Numbered from the stretch's first letter, positions 34,004 to 46,645 are shown. The stretch is DNA of 64,000 nucleotides from Tiliqua scincoides (GCF_035046505.1 NC_089822.1:95819659-95883658), one strand, 5' to 3'. The notes: generated from the letters alone by a model not told the origin. A program made the numbers and translations.

Positions 34004-35158
34004 CATAGCTGCTGCTGCTTTGATGTGATTCTTCTCCTTCCTAGATTAATCTGGATGAATGATCTCAATGAACCTGGAATCACATAATGAAAGGGAGGCC
34101 ACAACACTACCTGCGTGCCATCATGGGGACCAAGGAAGTCACTGGAGAGAGAGCAAGAGCAAGGCAATATGAATCGGGGCCAGCCCAAGACCTCCTGATA
34201 CCTGAGGCAGCATGCCCCTGCGTTGACTCAATCCCCTCTACGTTTATTCTCATGCATGCCCACACCTCCCCCTCCATTATTGCAAGGAGCATAATCTGCA
34301 GCCTGCCTGGTCCACAGTGCTTCTGCTTGAAATGGATGTGGTGCAATCTGGGTTCCCAGCCTGCACTGCTTCTGCTCATATCAAACAGAAGTGGCACGGG
34401 CAGGCAGGTTGCAGATTGTGCTCCTGGTATGTAAACTAAAGTGAAGGCGGATGGGCTCGAATTTGCCTGCCCTTGCCTACTTTGTAACCCCCCAAGTAAG
34501 TGAGGAGAGGTGATACTCAGTGCTATTTCTTCCAGCAGTGCTGGAGGTAGTGGGTGGGGGGGGGGGAGAGCACCTTACCACAATTCACCCTCACACAGAA
34601 TAGAAAGATGAAAGGGGACACATCCCTTCAAACACCATGCAAGCTTGGAATGAGGGGAGGGAGTAGCAAAGCATTCCTGTCTTGTGCAGGTTTAAAGGAT
34701 GTGTTTCCTTTGAACTTCAGCAGAGTGCACTAGAAGCACTAGAAAGCTGTTCTTTTTTCACCTTCCAGCACACTTTCATATTCTAGCATGCTTTGCCACA
34801 CTAGCAATTTGAATTGCAAGCTTGGAGCTAGAAAAGTTGATCGCCTCCCTGCATTTGATTTCCTGGCAGTTGCATGATGGTCTCCATACATTATGGTTAC
34901 AACATGGTGAACTTCATGCATTTGATTTCAATGACTGCTGTATGATTGGATGCCATTTTGTGGTTTTTTTTTTAAAAGAACAGCACTAGAAGCATACTTG
35001 AGGCATGCTAGAAATGTCACTTCCTCCTCTTTCTTATCTGAAAAGCAAATGCAGCCTATAAATCCGGTGTGAGAATGGAGCAGGGGGACGGAACGGGATG
35101 TTCTGATTCCTGCTTGCACGTAACAAGCAGGGAATACGTAGATTTAATGTGGCTTACG
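34004..35158. other. Unassigned noncoding sequence
   Basis: No recognised gene or repeat; G-run near 34555 and a T10 run near 34965. Confidence 0.3.
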
Positions 35159-35501
35159 TAAGAACAGCCCCACTGGATCAGGCCATAGGCCCATCTAGTC
35201 CTGTATCTCACAGCGGCCCACCAAATGCCCTAGGGAGATAACAAGAGACCTGCATCCTGGTGCCCTCCCTTGCATTGGCATTCTGACATAGCCCATTTCT
35301 AAAATCAGGAGGTTGCACATACACATCATGGCTTGTAACCCATAATGGATTTTTCCTCCAGAAACTTGTCCAATCCCCTTTTAAAGGCATCCAGGCCAGA
35401 TGCCGTCACCACATTCTCCGGCAAGGAGTTCCACAAACCAACCACACACTGAGTAAAGAAATATTTTCTTTTGTCTGTCCTAACCCTCCCAACACTCAAT
35501 T
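35159..35501 (-). mobile_element. LINE-C 3' fragment with ORF2 end
   Basis: The minus strand reads KYFFTQCVVGLWNSLPENVV and LDAFKRGLDKFLEEKSIMGYKP, then the 3' untranslated region to 'gttctta'. Carries two short deletions in the untranslated region relative to 58050-58527. Confidence 0.8.
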
Positions 35502-35662
35502 GGATTTTTGATGGGCTGGAGGGAGGCAGTCGCAGACTTGGGATGAAGGAGGGCACCCCCAAATCTGCCACACCTTCCATCAGCCATCATGATGCAAACT
35601 GCATCAAGTGGCTTCACGGTTAGCTGATGTAAAGTTAATGAATAGAAACTAACAGTCAAGCT

Positions 35663-36258
35663 ACAGGTTCAGATTGATTATCTGTGGATTCAGGTCTCAT
35701 GGTTTATCTAACCATGGGTTCCAAACCTGTGGGTACAGCTGGATCTGGTCCCTCCAAGTGCAACCAGAGCTGTGCTGATTGCATCTGGAGGGACTTCTGA
35801 GGGCCAGGGAAGCCACTCCAGCCTCTCAGACCCACAGAAGGCCTTATAAGGCCTATGGAAGGCCAAAAATAGCAAAGTCCAGTTTTTGACGGAAAACTCA
35901 AAGTTGCTATTTTTGGCCTTCTAGAGGCCTTAGAAACCTTCTGAGAGTCAGAGAGGGTTCCCTGGCCCTCGGAAAGCCCTCTGGATGCAACCAGAGCACA
36001 GCTCCAGTTGCGTCCGGAGAACTACAGGGTGCCTGACCCACAGGTTTCATGTTACCCTGCACATGCCTGATCTCATCTGATCTTGGAAGCTAAGCAGGGT
36101 TAGGCCTGGTTAGTACTTGGATGGGAGACCGTCTGGGAATACCAGATGCTGTAGGCTTATACCATAGTCTTTCGAGACTGAAGGTTGTCAACCAATCAGG
36201 TTTTGGCATCTGCAGCGGTTCCAGGAATGGAACCCCCATGGATGCAAAGGCACAAGTG
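35663..36258. mobile_element. Foldback Tigger-like element interrupted by a 5S-SINE
   Basis: Two long arms, about 35735-35860 and 35890-36015, are diverged inverted copies meeting at 'ggccaaaaatagcaa..ttgctatttttggcc'. Outer parts 'ccatgggttcca' and 'tggaacccccatgg' are also inverted. Related in build to 47424-47857. Exact ends are approximate and no transposase is present. Confidence 0.5.
36048..36196 (+). mobile_element. 5S rRNA-derived SINE with target duplication
   Basis: 5S-derived body and LINE-V hairpin tail as in the other copies. The 7-mer caggttt lies on both sides (36041-36047 and 36197-36203). It interrupts the foldback element 35663-36258. Confidence 0.9.
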
Positions 36259-36334
36259 TTGTTATTATTTTGTCATTAGTGTATGATGCATTTTATATAG
36301 AGTGACCTCCAATTAAAAGGCTCTTGGATAGCAA

Positions 36335-36438
36335 GGCTGAAAACATCTCTGCCTGGGACTCTTGAGATTTGCTGCCAGTTAGAGTAGACAATATCAAGAC
36401 AATGGTCTGACTTGGGATAATGCAGCTTTATATGTTCA
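36335..36438 (+). mobile_element. tRNA-derived SINE, 5'-truncated
   Basis: 'ctgcctgggactcttgagatttgctgccag', 'gtagacaatatcaagacaatggtctgacttgg' and 'atgcagctttatatgtt' match the body and tail of the SINE at 40504-40675. The tRNA-like head is missing. Confidence 0.65.
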
Positions 36439-36546
36439 GAATGTATAGCTTGTATGGTCTGCTACACTCGCTTCCTGTGTGATCTCTGAGTGCACAAAAA
36501 GAAGATGGAGCAGGCAGGTGGCATCACCCACTAGCTTGCTACCTTA

Positions 36547-36871
36547 ACATAAGAAGAGCCCTGCTGGATCAGGCCAAAAGTTCATCTAGTCTACCTTCCT
36601 GTATCTCATTGTGGGCCATCAGATGCTCAGGAAGCACACAAGACAACAAGATACCAGCATCCTATTGCCACTCCTTTGCACCTGGCATTCTGAAGTAGCC
36701 TAAAACCAGGATGATGCATATACCCATCATGGCTTGTATCCTGTGATGGACAGTCCTCCAGAAATCTGTTCAATCCCCCTTTAAAGGCATCTAGGTCAGA
36801 TGCTATCACCACATCCTGTGGCAAGGAGTTCCGCAGGTTAATCCCATGCTGGATAAAGAACTATTTTCTTT
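36547..36871 (-). mobile_element. Older LINE-C subfamily 3' fragment
   Basis: 'acataagaagagccctgctggatcaggccaaa' differs from the younger 'agaacagccccactgg' type and is shared with 46406-46645. The ORF2 end (LPQDVVIASDLDAFKGGL) is recognisable but broken. Confidence 0.75.
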
Positions 36872-37089
36872 CCACATATTTCCCTTCCACAGCCTGCCTC
36901 CTGAAGAGAGGGGTTCAGATAACCTCACGGCTGGGTTGCTCCTGCATCCAGCTTATCCAAAACATAACTTTTGAGTAGGCCGGTTGGAGCTGCAAGTCTC
37001 CTGAAACTGATGGAATGCAGCCTTCTACTACAGTTGTGTAATATTTTTCTGAGCTGGGTTCCTGAGCTGCTGAACACTTAAGTGCTCTA

Positions 37090-37480
37090 AATTTGTTTTC
37101 AGTCTGTCTAAAATGTTATTTGCACAGCATATAAGAGTTGCTTTTAAGAATTTATTTTAGGACGTGATGAAGTTTCCAAGGAGCATGTTGTCCAGGGTGT
37201 TTCAGCAGTTTTGTCACGTCAGCCTAAGCAACTTGAAGCAATTATGCAATGTAATCAGGCACTGAAAAAAACGGTGACACTTGGCTATTAATTTTCATGT
37301 GGGAAGCCCACTCTGCATTGTGTCTGTCAGCAGTCTTCTGAACTAAAGTGATTTTGAATCACAATGGCACAAAAGCAGAGAGTCTCTTGGGTATGTTCAT
37401 AACATTTAAAAAGACTGCGAAGCAGCGAGTGAAATTATTTCCCTAATGTTTATTTTCAAATGATTTATAAATAATTCTCT
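37090..37480. other. Unique AT-rich stretch, possible conserved noncoding DNA
   Basis: No repeat recognised, no open frame of note. Flanked by repeats on both sides. Function cannot be judged without comparison to other species. Confidence 0.2.
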
Positions 37481-37611
37481 GTATTTATCATGGAACGCTT
37501 GAAAGGTCTCCGGTTTTTTGCCAGAGGGAGACGGGAAATGCTCTGTGCTGGGCATGCAAATGTGCGAGCCTTCGGAATGAAGAACTGACAGAGCAATTTG
37601 AAGACTGACAC

Positions 37612-37664
37612 TGGAGTCCTACGCATGGTAACTTCAGAGTAAACCCCACTGAACACAGTGAAAC
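37612..37664 (+). repeat. Partial foldback element H
   Basis: 'gagtcctacgcatggtaacttcagagtaaaccccactgaacacagtg' keeps one arm and the core. Confidence 0.45.
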
Positions 37665-38194
37665 GCTCTAGCGTGCTACCTTTCTTTGGGACCAACACAA
37701 ACATTGCAAGGTACTGAGCAAGCTTTGGAGTGGACCAAAACTCTCCTTCAGGCCAGAGGTTTGCAAGGGAGTTGGTGCCCCTTCCTCCCCCCCCCCCCAA
37801 CGTGAAATGACAGTTGTTATGTGACCACGTTAGGTACCTGGCAATTGTCTGGGAGCCAGAATTAATGTTATTGAAACTGTGGGAGGAGTAATGAACCGAA
37901 GGAGGCAGAGCTGTTTCCTGGCCTCATAGTTGTTGCTCGTGGCATCTTTTATATCTCTCTCCCTGCATAAGTTTCAAACTTTCCATCGCTTTTGGGTGTG
38001 GCTAAGAGTGAAACAAAATGTAGAATGGGTACTGACTCTTGGGTTGCCAAGAGCATCAACTGCCACCAGTATCCTTCCCCGGGGGGAGCTGGGATTGTGA
38101 TAGTAACCATGGCAGTCGACACTGCTGTCAACAGACTTTTGGTTCTTCAGCCCCACTACCTTAGCCACTGCTTTCCTTTCCAATCACTCCCTGG

Positions 38195-38323
38195 ATTCGG
38201 AGGAGTGTCTCTCTCACTGGAGGTCTTCAAGTAGAGACTTGACAGGCACCTGCTGGAGATGCTCTAGGCAGGGGGTTGGACTAGGTCATCTTTTGGGTCC
38301 TTTCCACCTCTATGATTCTATGA
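38195..38323 (+). mobile_element. CR1 LINE 3' end
   Basis: 'cactggaggtcttcaagtagagacttgacaggcacctg', 'cagggggttggactagg' and 'ccacctctatgattctatga' are classic CR1 3' blocks, ending in the ATTCTATG octamer. 5'-truncated. Confidence 0.85.
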
Positions 38324-38433
38324 CATTGGCAGTGAGATGGAGGCTGGAGCTCCTTCAGTCTTGAGAATTGGCTGGCAGGAGCCGACAGCTGCCCACCATC
38401 ACTGTTCCTTCCTGATAGCTTTCCACAGCATAG

Positions 38434-38571
38434 GAACATAAGAACATAAGAACAGCCCCACTGGATCAGGCCATAGGCCCATCTAGTCCAGCTTCCTGTA
38501 TTTCACAGCGGCCCACCAAATGCCCCAGGGAGCACACCAGATAACAAGAGACCTCATCCTGGTGCTCTCCC
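38434..38571 (-). mobile_element. LINE-C 3' terminus
   Basis: Three (CATAAGAA)-type units at the left edge are the tail on the minus strand, followed by the 3' untranslated region up to the 'acctcatcctggtgctctccc' block. Severely 5'-truncated. Confidence 0.8.
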
Positions 38572-39902
38572 CTACAATGCCCTAGGGAGCAACTGGGTAT
38601 GGATGGTGATGAGCTCAGCTAAAGTTGTATGAGTAGCTAGGTGGGTGACTGTGGGAGGCTACAGGCAGATGAACACACAGGGAACCCCCGTCTGTCTCTA
38701 CTTTCCACAGGCCGCCCATGCAAGGTGACTGCTTCCCCCGCCTCAGGGGTCAGGCAGTACTGGACACATTGAGGGAACTTCTGCACCGCCTTACTGAGGG
38801 CATTGCACTCAGTGACCCTGCAGCCATAGAAGGGCCTGTGTTGCAGTTCCACTTACTCAGATGTTGACTCCCCCTGTAAAGACTTGTGAATCCCTTTGCC
38901 CAACAAAACTAATCAAAATGGTAAGAGTGATTGTTCTGTGAGAAAAAGTTCTTGTTGACATTCTCTCTTACAGGATTTTTTGCTTAGATCGCCGCTGCTC
39001 AATGATGCATTTGATTTTTGCAACTGCCACCCGAATAAGCTAGACTTCTTCTGAAATGCTAGACTTTTAATTCTGTCCCCCCCCCTTTTTGGTTTCCAGC
39101 CGAATATTGCTCTTGGCATGCAGCACTCGTTCAGCCCCACTAATCCTCTCCTGCATGTTATTCCTGGGGAAGAAAGGAGAGGAAATGAAAGTAAAGCCAT
39201 AAATATATTTCGGGTAGTGAAAGTAAGATGGGGGAAAAAGTGGATTATACTTGTTTTATTCATGAATCATTGCAAAAACAATTTGGTCTGACTTCAGTGT
39301 AGATTCTCTTGAATGCCTCCGTGCCGCTAAGTCGCATTTAGTCACATTCCATTCTGATCATTTTGGTTCCCCACGAGCCCTTATTTACCTTATTGGAGAA
39401 ACAACATCCCACCAAAGAACTGAAGGAGTGAAGAACTGGAAATGGAATGCCAAGTAATAGTCTCCTTGATGACAGAGCTTCCTTTCTAGGACTAAAACAA
39501 AGGCACAGGTTGCATTTTTTTTTCCCAAGCAAATTTCTTATGCAGCAAGCAACCTGAATATGCAGAAGTATCCATTTGTGCTGAATTTTGCTTAGCAAAA
39601 AAAAGATGAAGATGGGTTGATGACACTTTGCATAAATATTAGAAGAGTAATATAGTAGATGGGGGAGTTGTAGGATCATTTCATGCAAGATGTGGCAACA
39701 CACCAAGTGCCACTTTAAGATTATTATCCATAATGTGGGAGCTGCTCCAGGGGGGTCATTCCTTCCCCCTGAAGATGATGTCAAAAGCTCTGGGTCTCAA
39801 GTGGGGAAGCCCACACCTCCTTGCTTTACTTTTTGGGAGGGACACCAATGTAAGCATGTGCTTACTTGATTCAGGGCTTCTAATGCTAATCTAATGCTAA
39901 TT

Positions 39903-40141
39903 TAACCCCTGCTAATTGGGTAAGAGGCACTTTTTCAAGTGGGTGCTCCTTTTTTTAGCAGGGGGAGAGTAACTGGCCCACCTCACCCCAGCACTGTCTG
40001 TTCTAGTGGCTGTCTGCTGGTATTCATTTGCATCTTTTAGATTGTGAGCCCTTTTGGGACAGGGAGCCATTTAGTTATTTGATTTTTCTCTGTAAACTGC
40101 TTTGTGAACTTTTAGTTGAAAAGTGGCATACAAATACTGTT

Positions 40142-40183
<42 letters not shown>
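39903..40183 (+). mobile_element. SINE-like element with (AAT)n tail
   Basis: About 240 bp starting 'taacccctgctaattgggtaagagg', with 'actttttcaagtgggtgctcc', 'agcagggggagagtaactgg', 'agattgtgagcccttttgggacaggg' and 'tctctgtaaactgctttgtgaac', then 14 or so AAT units. A second copy lies at 49170-49417 and fragments at 6495-6571 and 20001-20090. The 'gtgagcccttttgggacagg' tail is abundant in squamates and resembles RTE/BovB-type tails; clade assignment is inference. Confidence 0.7.
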
Positions 40184-40184
<1 letters not shown>

Positions 40185-40503
40185 TGACTTATGATATATT
40201 GGAAGGAGCTGCACTGCTGTGGCTCCCATGGCACAAAGAACCCCGAATGACACTCAACACAGAGTACCTGTGCGATACACATGTTGATAACCATCAGTCT
40301 GTTGTTAACACAACATACATCAAGTGCACACTTTAAAAATCTTAATTGTATATGAAATATGTGAAGAGATCCATGCAGCCCATTTAGTCAAGTATGCTCA
40401 TGGCTTGCATGCGTGAATTAGCCATTGCTGGAGCCACTAAGACCTAGTTTTTCACAAAGAGTAGTCCGTTTTCATATCATGAATGAGGAGGCCAACCCGT
40501 TTC

Positions 40504-40675
40504 AGGGGAGGAGCCATAGTTCAGTGGAAGACCCATGCTTGCATGTAGAAGTCCCAGTTTTCATCTCTAGCTTCTCCAGGTAGGGCGATATTTGTCTGGG
40601 ACTTTGAAGAGCCACTGTAGAAAATACCTAGATGGGCTAATGGTTTGACTCCCTATAAGGCAGATTCATATGCCC
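40504..40675 (+). mobile_element. tRNA-derived SINE
   Basis: Head 'gaggagccatagttcagtggaagacccatgcttgcatgtagaagtcccagttttcatctc' resembles a tRNA with A-box (agttcagtggaaga) and a degenerate B-box. The body has 'cttctccaggtagggc' and 'gagccactgtagaaaatac', and the tail 'ctagatgggctaatggtttgactccctataaggcag'. This is a common squamate tRNA SINE whose tail resembles CR1-group LINEs. Degenerate promoter boxes suggest an old copy. Confidence 0.7.
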
Positions 40676-42065
40676 ATATGGATTGTACCACTTGACCTCT
40701 GTTGGGGGACTTCATGAATGAAAGCTCCTCTAGATACTTTCCTTGAACAAATAAATTCTCCTCTTTTAAATAAATAAATAAGAATAAAATTTACTGCATA
40801 TAGAAAATTAGATGGACCTTGATTTGGTCCAGCAAGGCAATTCTTGTAAATTTAAATAAATCAAATAATTCTACTCCAGATCATTTGCATTTGAATTTTT
40901 TTTACTCTGATTACATGGTGTAATTTATATCCTTTTTTTTTTTTTTAAGTGCCGTCTCTTTCTGATGTTCACTGACTTCTTGGCAGAACTTCCTGAGACT
41001 CTCTTGGAACAGCCTTAAAAACAGTGGGTCATTTTCACCCGATGGTGCTGTCTTTTTCACAGATTGCACAATGCTGTTTCCTTGCAGCCAGCAACGTGAC
41101 TCAGATCCCAAATGTCTACTTCTTATACTTCTAGCTTAAGCAAAGATGCTACATAGGCTGTGACATTATTGATTAATCCCTGAACAGTCAGCTTCTAAGC
41201 AAAGAATACTCACTGGGAGAGAGTAACTATTTTGGACTTGCAGATTACCATGAGAAACTGTTTGTTTTGGCATGGGAAAAAAAATTGCAGGGCTCTAAAA
41301 TTGTACTTCTTTGGGGAATATGGTGTAACTAGAAAAACACCTCCACAGAATATAAGGGAACAAGAATAAAACCTTCTTTATTCTTCCTCCTATAGACAAA
41401 CAGAACGCTGAGATGGATTGCTGGGCTGAAAATGTCACTCGGTTGCTGATATGGATGAACAAACTATACCCTTTTAAGTTGAAGATACTTCTCTTTTTGA
41501 GAGATGTTTTGATGACATGTTCAGGTCACTTAGCCCCAACTGTGGATAAGCAATTTTTGTACACCATTGTATATCAAGTGGGTATTATTGATCCCAAGTG
41601 ATCATTATGTTCCCCATTCAGAAGCACAGCCAGCAGCATAAATTAAGCAAATCTGAATCATATTATTTGTTCAGAAGCTGATTTATATCACATTTCCTTA
41701 CCCTCAAATGGGTCCCTCAGAGTAGTACTATTCATATTAAAACATATATTGATAAAACAAATTCAGCAGCAGCACCAGAAATCTTAAAGCTGCAAAACCA
41801 TCAAGAGCAAGGAGGAGGTAGAAGCAACTCTAGAGAAAATACCCTAAATTTGGCATGTAAATACACAAAGTGAGGGAACTTGGCAAATCTCCCAGAGTAG
41901 TCTAGGTACTGCTACAGAGAAGACCTAATATCATGTCTGTATCTTCCTCCCATACCCTATACACATGGTAGAGTATCCCTTGATGGACATAGCATGAAGG
42001 TAGGTTCATGTAGCAGGAGATAACCATTCAGATACCTTGAGCCCAAACCGTTTAAAGCTTTAGGG
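40676..42065. other. Unassigned noncoding sequence
   Basis: AT-rich, with (AAAT)-like patches near 40770 and a T14 run at about 40935. No gene or named repeat recognised. Confidence 0.3.
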
Positions 42066-42650
42066 TGCAATCCTAACTGCACCCTATGCTGGCCCAAGTC
42101 CCTTGGGCCACCCTGGGAGGGTTGCAAATGTGCTGTAAAGCATATTTGTGCCTCCTTAAGGAGAAGTTGGGCCGGCGCTCTGAGAAGTGCCAGCCTGCGG
42201 AGGCTGACATAAGCCTCTGGGCTGACTTCCGCCCAGCTCCTTGCGTTGGCTTGGATGAGCTGATGCAAGGACAAAAGGTAGGCATGGGGGAGGCAGGGAG
42301 GAGGAGGGAGGGGAGGCATTCCTGGGTGGCGGGAGGGCGGCCCTGGGGTTGGGTGGGCAGGGAGAGGGAGGCAGGGCTAGTATCTGGCGGTTGTGCCGGA
42401 TTCCAACCCCCATTCCCACGGAGAACAGAGCGGCTTCAAGCTGCTCTGCTCTCCTCGGACTTGTGCCACTTCCAGAGGAGAGTCTGAGGAGACCCATTGG
42501 GTTCAGCAGCCCTTACCCAGGGGTAAGGGGAAATGTTTCCCCTTGCCTCTGGCTAATCCACTTCTGGCCACAATCCTGTGCTAGATACAGCGCAAGCCTC
42601 CTGGCTTGCCTGTTCCAGCACAGGATAGGTTTGTGCTCTGAATGGTAGGA
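42066..42650. repeat. GC-rich interspersed repeat, unnamed
   Basis: Edges 'gtgcaatcctaactgcacc' and 'gcacaggataggtttgtgc' are weakly inverted. Composition and edge motif match 8264-8822 and 30104-30545. The many overlapping open frames are GC shadows. Confidence 0.3.
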
Positions 42651-43739
42651 ACCAACATCTTGACTTGGGCCTTAAAACAAATGGGAAGATGATGGAGATG
42701 ATGCAGTCAAAATTGGTCAGAAGACAAGACTCCCATCAGCAGCCCTCCTGCTGCATTTTGTGCTGACTGAAGCTTCCAGACAACATTCAAAGACAACCCA
42801 ACATAGAGCACCTTGCAGCAATCTGATCTTGAAGGAATCAAGTCATGTGCATCCGCAGCAAGAAGAGGTTTATCTAGAAAAGGCCACAGTTAGGGCCCCA
42901 GATAAAGAATGGCAAAAGCACTCCTAGGCATAGGAGGCTACATACATGGTAGATCTGAGTCTAGGAACCTATTATTAACAGTATTGGGCAGAACAGGTTG
43001 AGCATCTGCCTTCCCCACACTACTACTGGTACTTACATCTTGTTTGGAATATCTTTAATTTTGCTAGCTCACATCCTCCACTGATTCAGAACAGCCACAG
43101 CTTTTCTGGTTGAAGAGAAGAGAAGTGTTCAGAGTCATCTACCTACTGGTGAAGCCAAACTGCAAGACTTCCGATGACCTTTCCCAGCAGTTTAATGAAG
43201 AATAACACAGGAGGTGCAATGGGACCTGGGCCACCCCCCAGAGGGACTCTTGCATCTGGTGCTGCCTGGCCGTGCACTCCCTAGTGAAGGAACACTTCCC
43301 CTGGCCTTGCCACAAGCTGCATGTCTTCTTATCTTATGGTGGAAGCGGTCTAGGGGATGTTTTAGACTGACAGGTGGGGTATATATCTGTAAATTAAATA
43401 AGTAGCCTGGTTACGGATCTTTGCTTCTTCTTTGGGCTCTCTTTTAGAGTGTTTGTCTTTAATAAGTAGCAGGCTTTTATAATGACTCATTGTGTCGTGA
43501 CTGATCATAACATTTTTCAGGCTGTCAGTCATATGATACAGCTGTATTTATCTACTATATTACGTAACATATTTTCTGTCACAGAGCCATTCCTTGGTGG
43601 GTGAGACATCCCAGGCAGAGTTTGTCTCTGCTGTACCCACAGCGGAGCGATCTACTTGATAAGTTGACTCTCCAGCTTAGTTATAACTAACAGCTTCTTC
43701 ATTTGTTGCATTTTTTTTAGGTGTTTTTAAGTGGAGATT

Positions 43740-44470
43740 TAAAAAGTGCTAATGGCAAACCAGGATATCATCGGTGGCAATACTGGCCCCTTTGCCACCC
43801 TGGGTCAGGACCACAAAATGCTGCCCTCCCACTGAGGAAAATGCCATCTCCCTGCACCTGTCATGTCCAGAGGCCTTCTGAGGGCCGGAGAAGCTGCATG
43901 GGGCCTCCCTGCCCTTCTAGAAGCCTTCTAGTAGTATTAGGCAACCTTCAGTCTTGAAAGACTATGGTATCGCGCTCTGAATGGTGGTTTTGGAACAGCG
44001 TCTAGTGTGGCTGAAAAGGCCAATTCGGGAGTGACAGTCCCTTCCACACCGGGAGCAAGTGCAGTCTGTCCCTGGTCTGTCTCCCTGGCTATGGGCCTTC
44101 CTTCTTTGCCTCTTAGCCTCAGACTGTTGGCCAAGTGTCTCTTCAAACTGGGAAAGGCCATGCTGCACAGCCTGCCTCCAAGCGGGCTGCTCAGAGACCA
44201 GGGTTTCCCACCTGTTGAGGTCCACTCCGAGGCCTTCTAAGAGTCTGAAAACATCACTTCCACTTTCCCAGAGAAACTGGAAGTGATGATTAAAAGCCCT
44301 CCGGAAGCCTTAGAAGGCCCTCTGAAGGCCTGAAACTATCATGTTCTGTTTCCCTGAGAAACTGGAGGTAACTTTTAATGACCCTCCGGAGGCCTTAGAA
44401 GACCTTCTGAGGGTTGGGGAGCCGTGCGTGGCCTCTCAGGCCCTCAGAACACCCCAGAATGGAGAGGCAA
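43740..44470. repeat. Foldback Tigger-like sequence interrupted by LINE-V fragment
   Basis: Repeated 'ggccttctaagg' and 'gaaactggaagt' blocks, two of them in tandem (about 44255-44320 and 44345-44410), as in the interiors of 35663-36258 and 47424-47857. Ends not located. Confidence 0.35.
43940..44238 (-). mobile_element. LINE-V 3' fragment, 5'-truncated
   Basis: About 300 bp matching the final 300 bp of LINE-V, including the coding end with the zinc-finger CSRCGRDCHSRIGLFSHTRRC and the tail hairpin (stem agtct/agact kept, loop ttca). Interrupts the foldback repeat 43740-44470. Confidence 0.9.
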
Positions 44471-45813
44471 TGAGCATGGGTAGCCCTTGGGGCAGCATGG
44501 CTGGTGGGGGTGCGGGAACACTTGCATGGGGACACTTCCTAGGTATACTACTGGGTATTGTTCACATATGTTTGAGGGTTGGGATCTACTGGCTTCTGGT
44601 TTGAGTGCTCTTGGGGAAACCTGGGTTTGTTGCAGTGGAATGTGTGAAAGAGCCCTGAACCACAACACTTTTAAAGCTTGTTTTGCTAATGAGACATCAT
44701 TCTGGCACTGTTAACTGTACGATGAACATCGAGGGTGTTGCAAAAACAAGAAAATTTTGCAGGTCGGTTAGATCTTGGGATCTTTCCTGGGCTTTTTGTA
44801 TCGCTATTTGTAACGATCCTCTTGCGGAATGGTAGTACATGATGCCTTCAGGCAGCAGTTGGGCTTGGGCATAGGGGGATCTGGGCCAGCTTTAGGCAAG
44901 ATTTAGGTAGCAGAATGGACAATATAAAACTTAACATTGGAGGCACTGCTTCTGTTTATAAGACACAGCATGTCTGGGAAAAGGCTCAGTGGGAGTAATT
45001 AAAAAGCATGGATGTTCACCGTGTTCTTTCATGATGGGGGTTTTGATGGTCTCCACACAGTGAGGAGAACCGCTGAAAACATTTACTGCTGTGTCAGTGA
45101 GTTTAGTTTCTATATTTGCTGCTGTGCAAACGCGTTATTGGTCACTTTGGGATGCAAAAGGAAGAACATAGAAAAAGAAAATGACAAAAAAATGTGGAAG
45201 AAAATAGAAGAGGGCTGTATTAGCTCTAGAAAGTGAGCCTACTTGGTTTGTAGTTCATTAGTTCACATGTCACCATCTTGGCTGTCCCTTAACAATTACT
45301 TTAGGGATAAGAGGTGATGAACTGTCATACCAAGACTGATGATAATTCAAATCATTTGAAAGCCTTAAGGAATGTAGGACGTTGCGTTATACTACCTTGT
45401 TTAGATGACATGTTTTTAAGTCTTGGTTTTCACATCTTGTGAAATGTTTCACAACAATCTCTGTAGGTTTTACACATGGCAGTTCCTGGATTATTGATAT
45501 TAAAACATCCTGGTTGCTGTGGGCAACTTCCATATTGCTGAACTCCTTGAGGATAGGCACAGTTCTACTTTGTTTCCTTAAATGAGTTACTAAAGCTACT
45601 TGAATTTTCAATGTGCATATATTTTTTTAATAATTTCCTATGCTGCAAATATTGTTCAAATAAGTACTCCATGTGTTGAACTGTTGAAACTCCATCCATC
45701 CCTGTTTCCTCTCATAAGGATTAAGGATTCCCCATGAATAAGGACTCCCCCACTGATTGCAAGAGTTGATGTTGTGCTTGTTCCTTCTGTGGCATGAACC
45801 TATTTCTCTAGTG
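44471..45813. other. Unassigned noncoding sequence
   Basis: No gene, RNA gene or named repeat recognised. Confidence 0.3.
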
Positions 45814-46169
45814 CAGTGGTTCCCAAACTGTGGCTTGGGACCCACTGGTGGGTTGCGAACTGATTTTTGGTGGGTCGCTAAAGGATGATGGAAAGATCAG
45901 ATAATTAATTACTTCTAGCTCTGAAACTATTCAAAAGTCAGATACTGTAGCTGCTAATAACCCTGCAAAGAGCTCAGCTCCTGCAGTTTGCCAGCATGTG
46001 TAAATATAGGGAGATAAATGTTTGAGGGTCTCTTTCTGGTTATTATTACCTATAAATAAATAGTTTCTTTCTAGATCTTTTAAAAAAGTCTGGTAAAGCT
46101 AGGTGGGTCCTGATAGAGTGTCATTTTAAAAAAAGTGGGTCCTGGTGCTAAAAAGTTTGGGAACCACTG
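45814..46169. mobile_element. hAT nonautonomous element, family h2
   Basis: CAGTGGTTCCCAAACTGTGG and GTTTGGGAACCACTG are inverted. Flanking octamers ctctagtg and ctcttgtg agree at seven of eight. The right 60 bp ('gtgggtcctggtgctaaaaag') is the reverse complement of the left end of 21588-23124 and 55664-55790. Confidence 0.85.
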
Positions 46170-46405
46170 CTCTTGTGCCTTCCAAAGTTTATTTCTTTTT
46201 CTCGTTGTAAGAATCAGTAAGGGTGATAACTTTTGTTTGTAAGCTTCATTATAAATATGATCTTATAAAAGATCTTAAAGGGCTCTGCCCAGGGAACCTC
46301 TCTGGAGGTTCTAAAAGACCTTGGCTGGTGGCAGTGTGGTACTACCAAGTTTTTTTTCACACTTGGCCATGACAATTGGGCAGTAACTTTCTTTGACAGA
46401 CATAA

Positions 46406-46645
46406 ACATAAGAAGAGCCCTGCTGGATCAGGCCAAAGGCCCATCTAGTCCAGCTTCCTGTATCTCACAGTGGCCCACCAGTTGCCTCTGAGGACACACA
46501 AGACAACAAGACACCTGCATCCTGGTGCCATTCCCTTGCATCCAGCAAGGTAGCCTACTTCTAAAACCAGGAGGTTGCACATACCCATCGTGGCTTGTAA
46601 CAGGACAAGTCTTCTTTCAGAAATCTGACAAATTTCCTTTTAAAG
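46406..46645 (-). mobile_element. Older LINE-C subfamily 3' fragment
   Basis: Shares 'acataagaagagccctgctggatcaggccaaa' with 36547-36871. About 240 bp of 3' untranslated region, several small deletions. Confidence 0.75.

Noticed and set aside
39338-39784. 148-codon minus-strand frame
   Set aside because: AT-rich unique sequence, no recognisable domain, no splice context.
40504-40564. tRNA gene
   Set aside because: Head resembles a tRNA but has degenerate boxes, no proper anticodon arm closure, and continues into a SINE body and tail.
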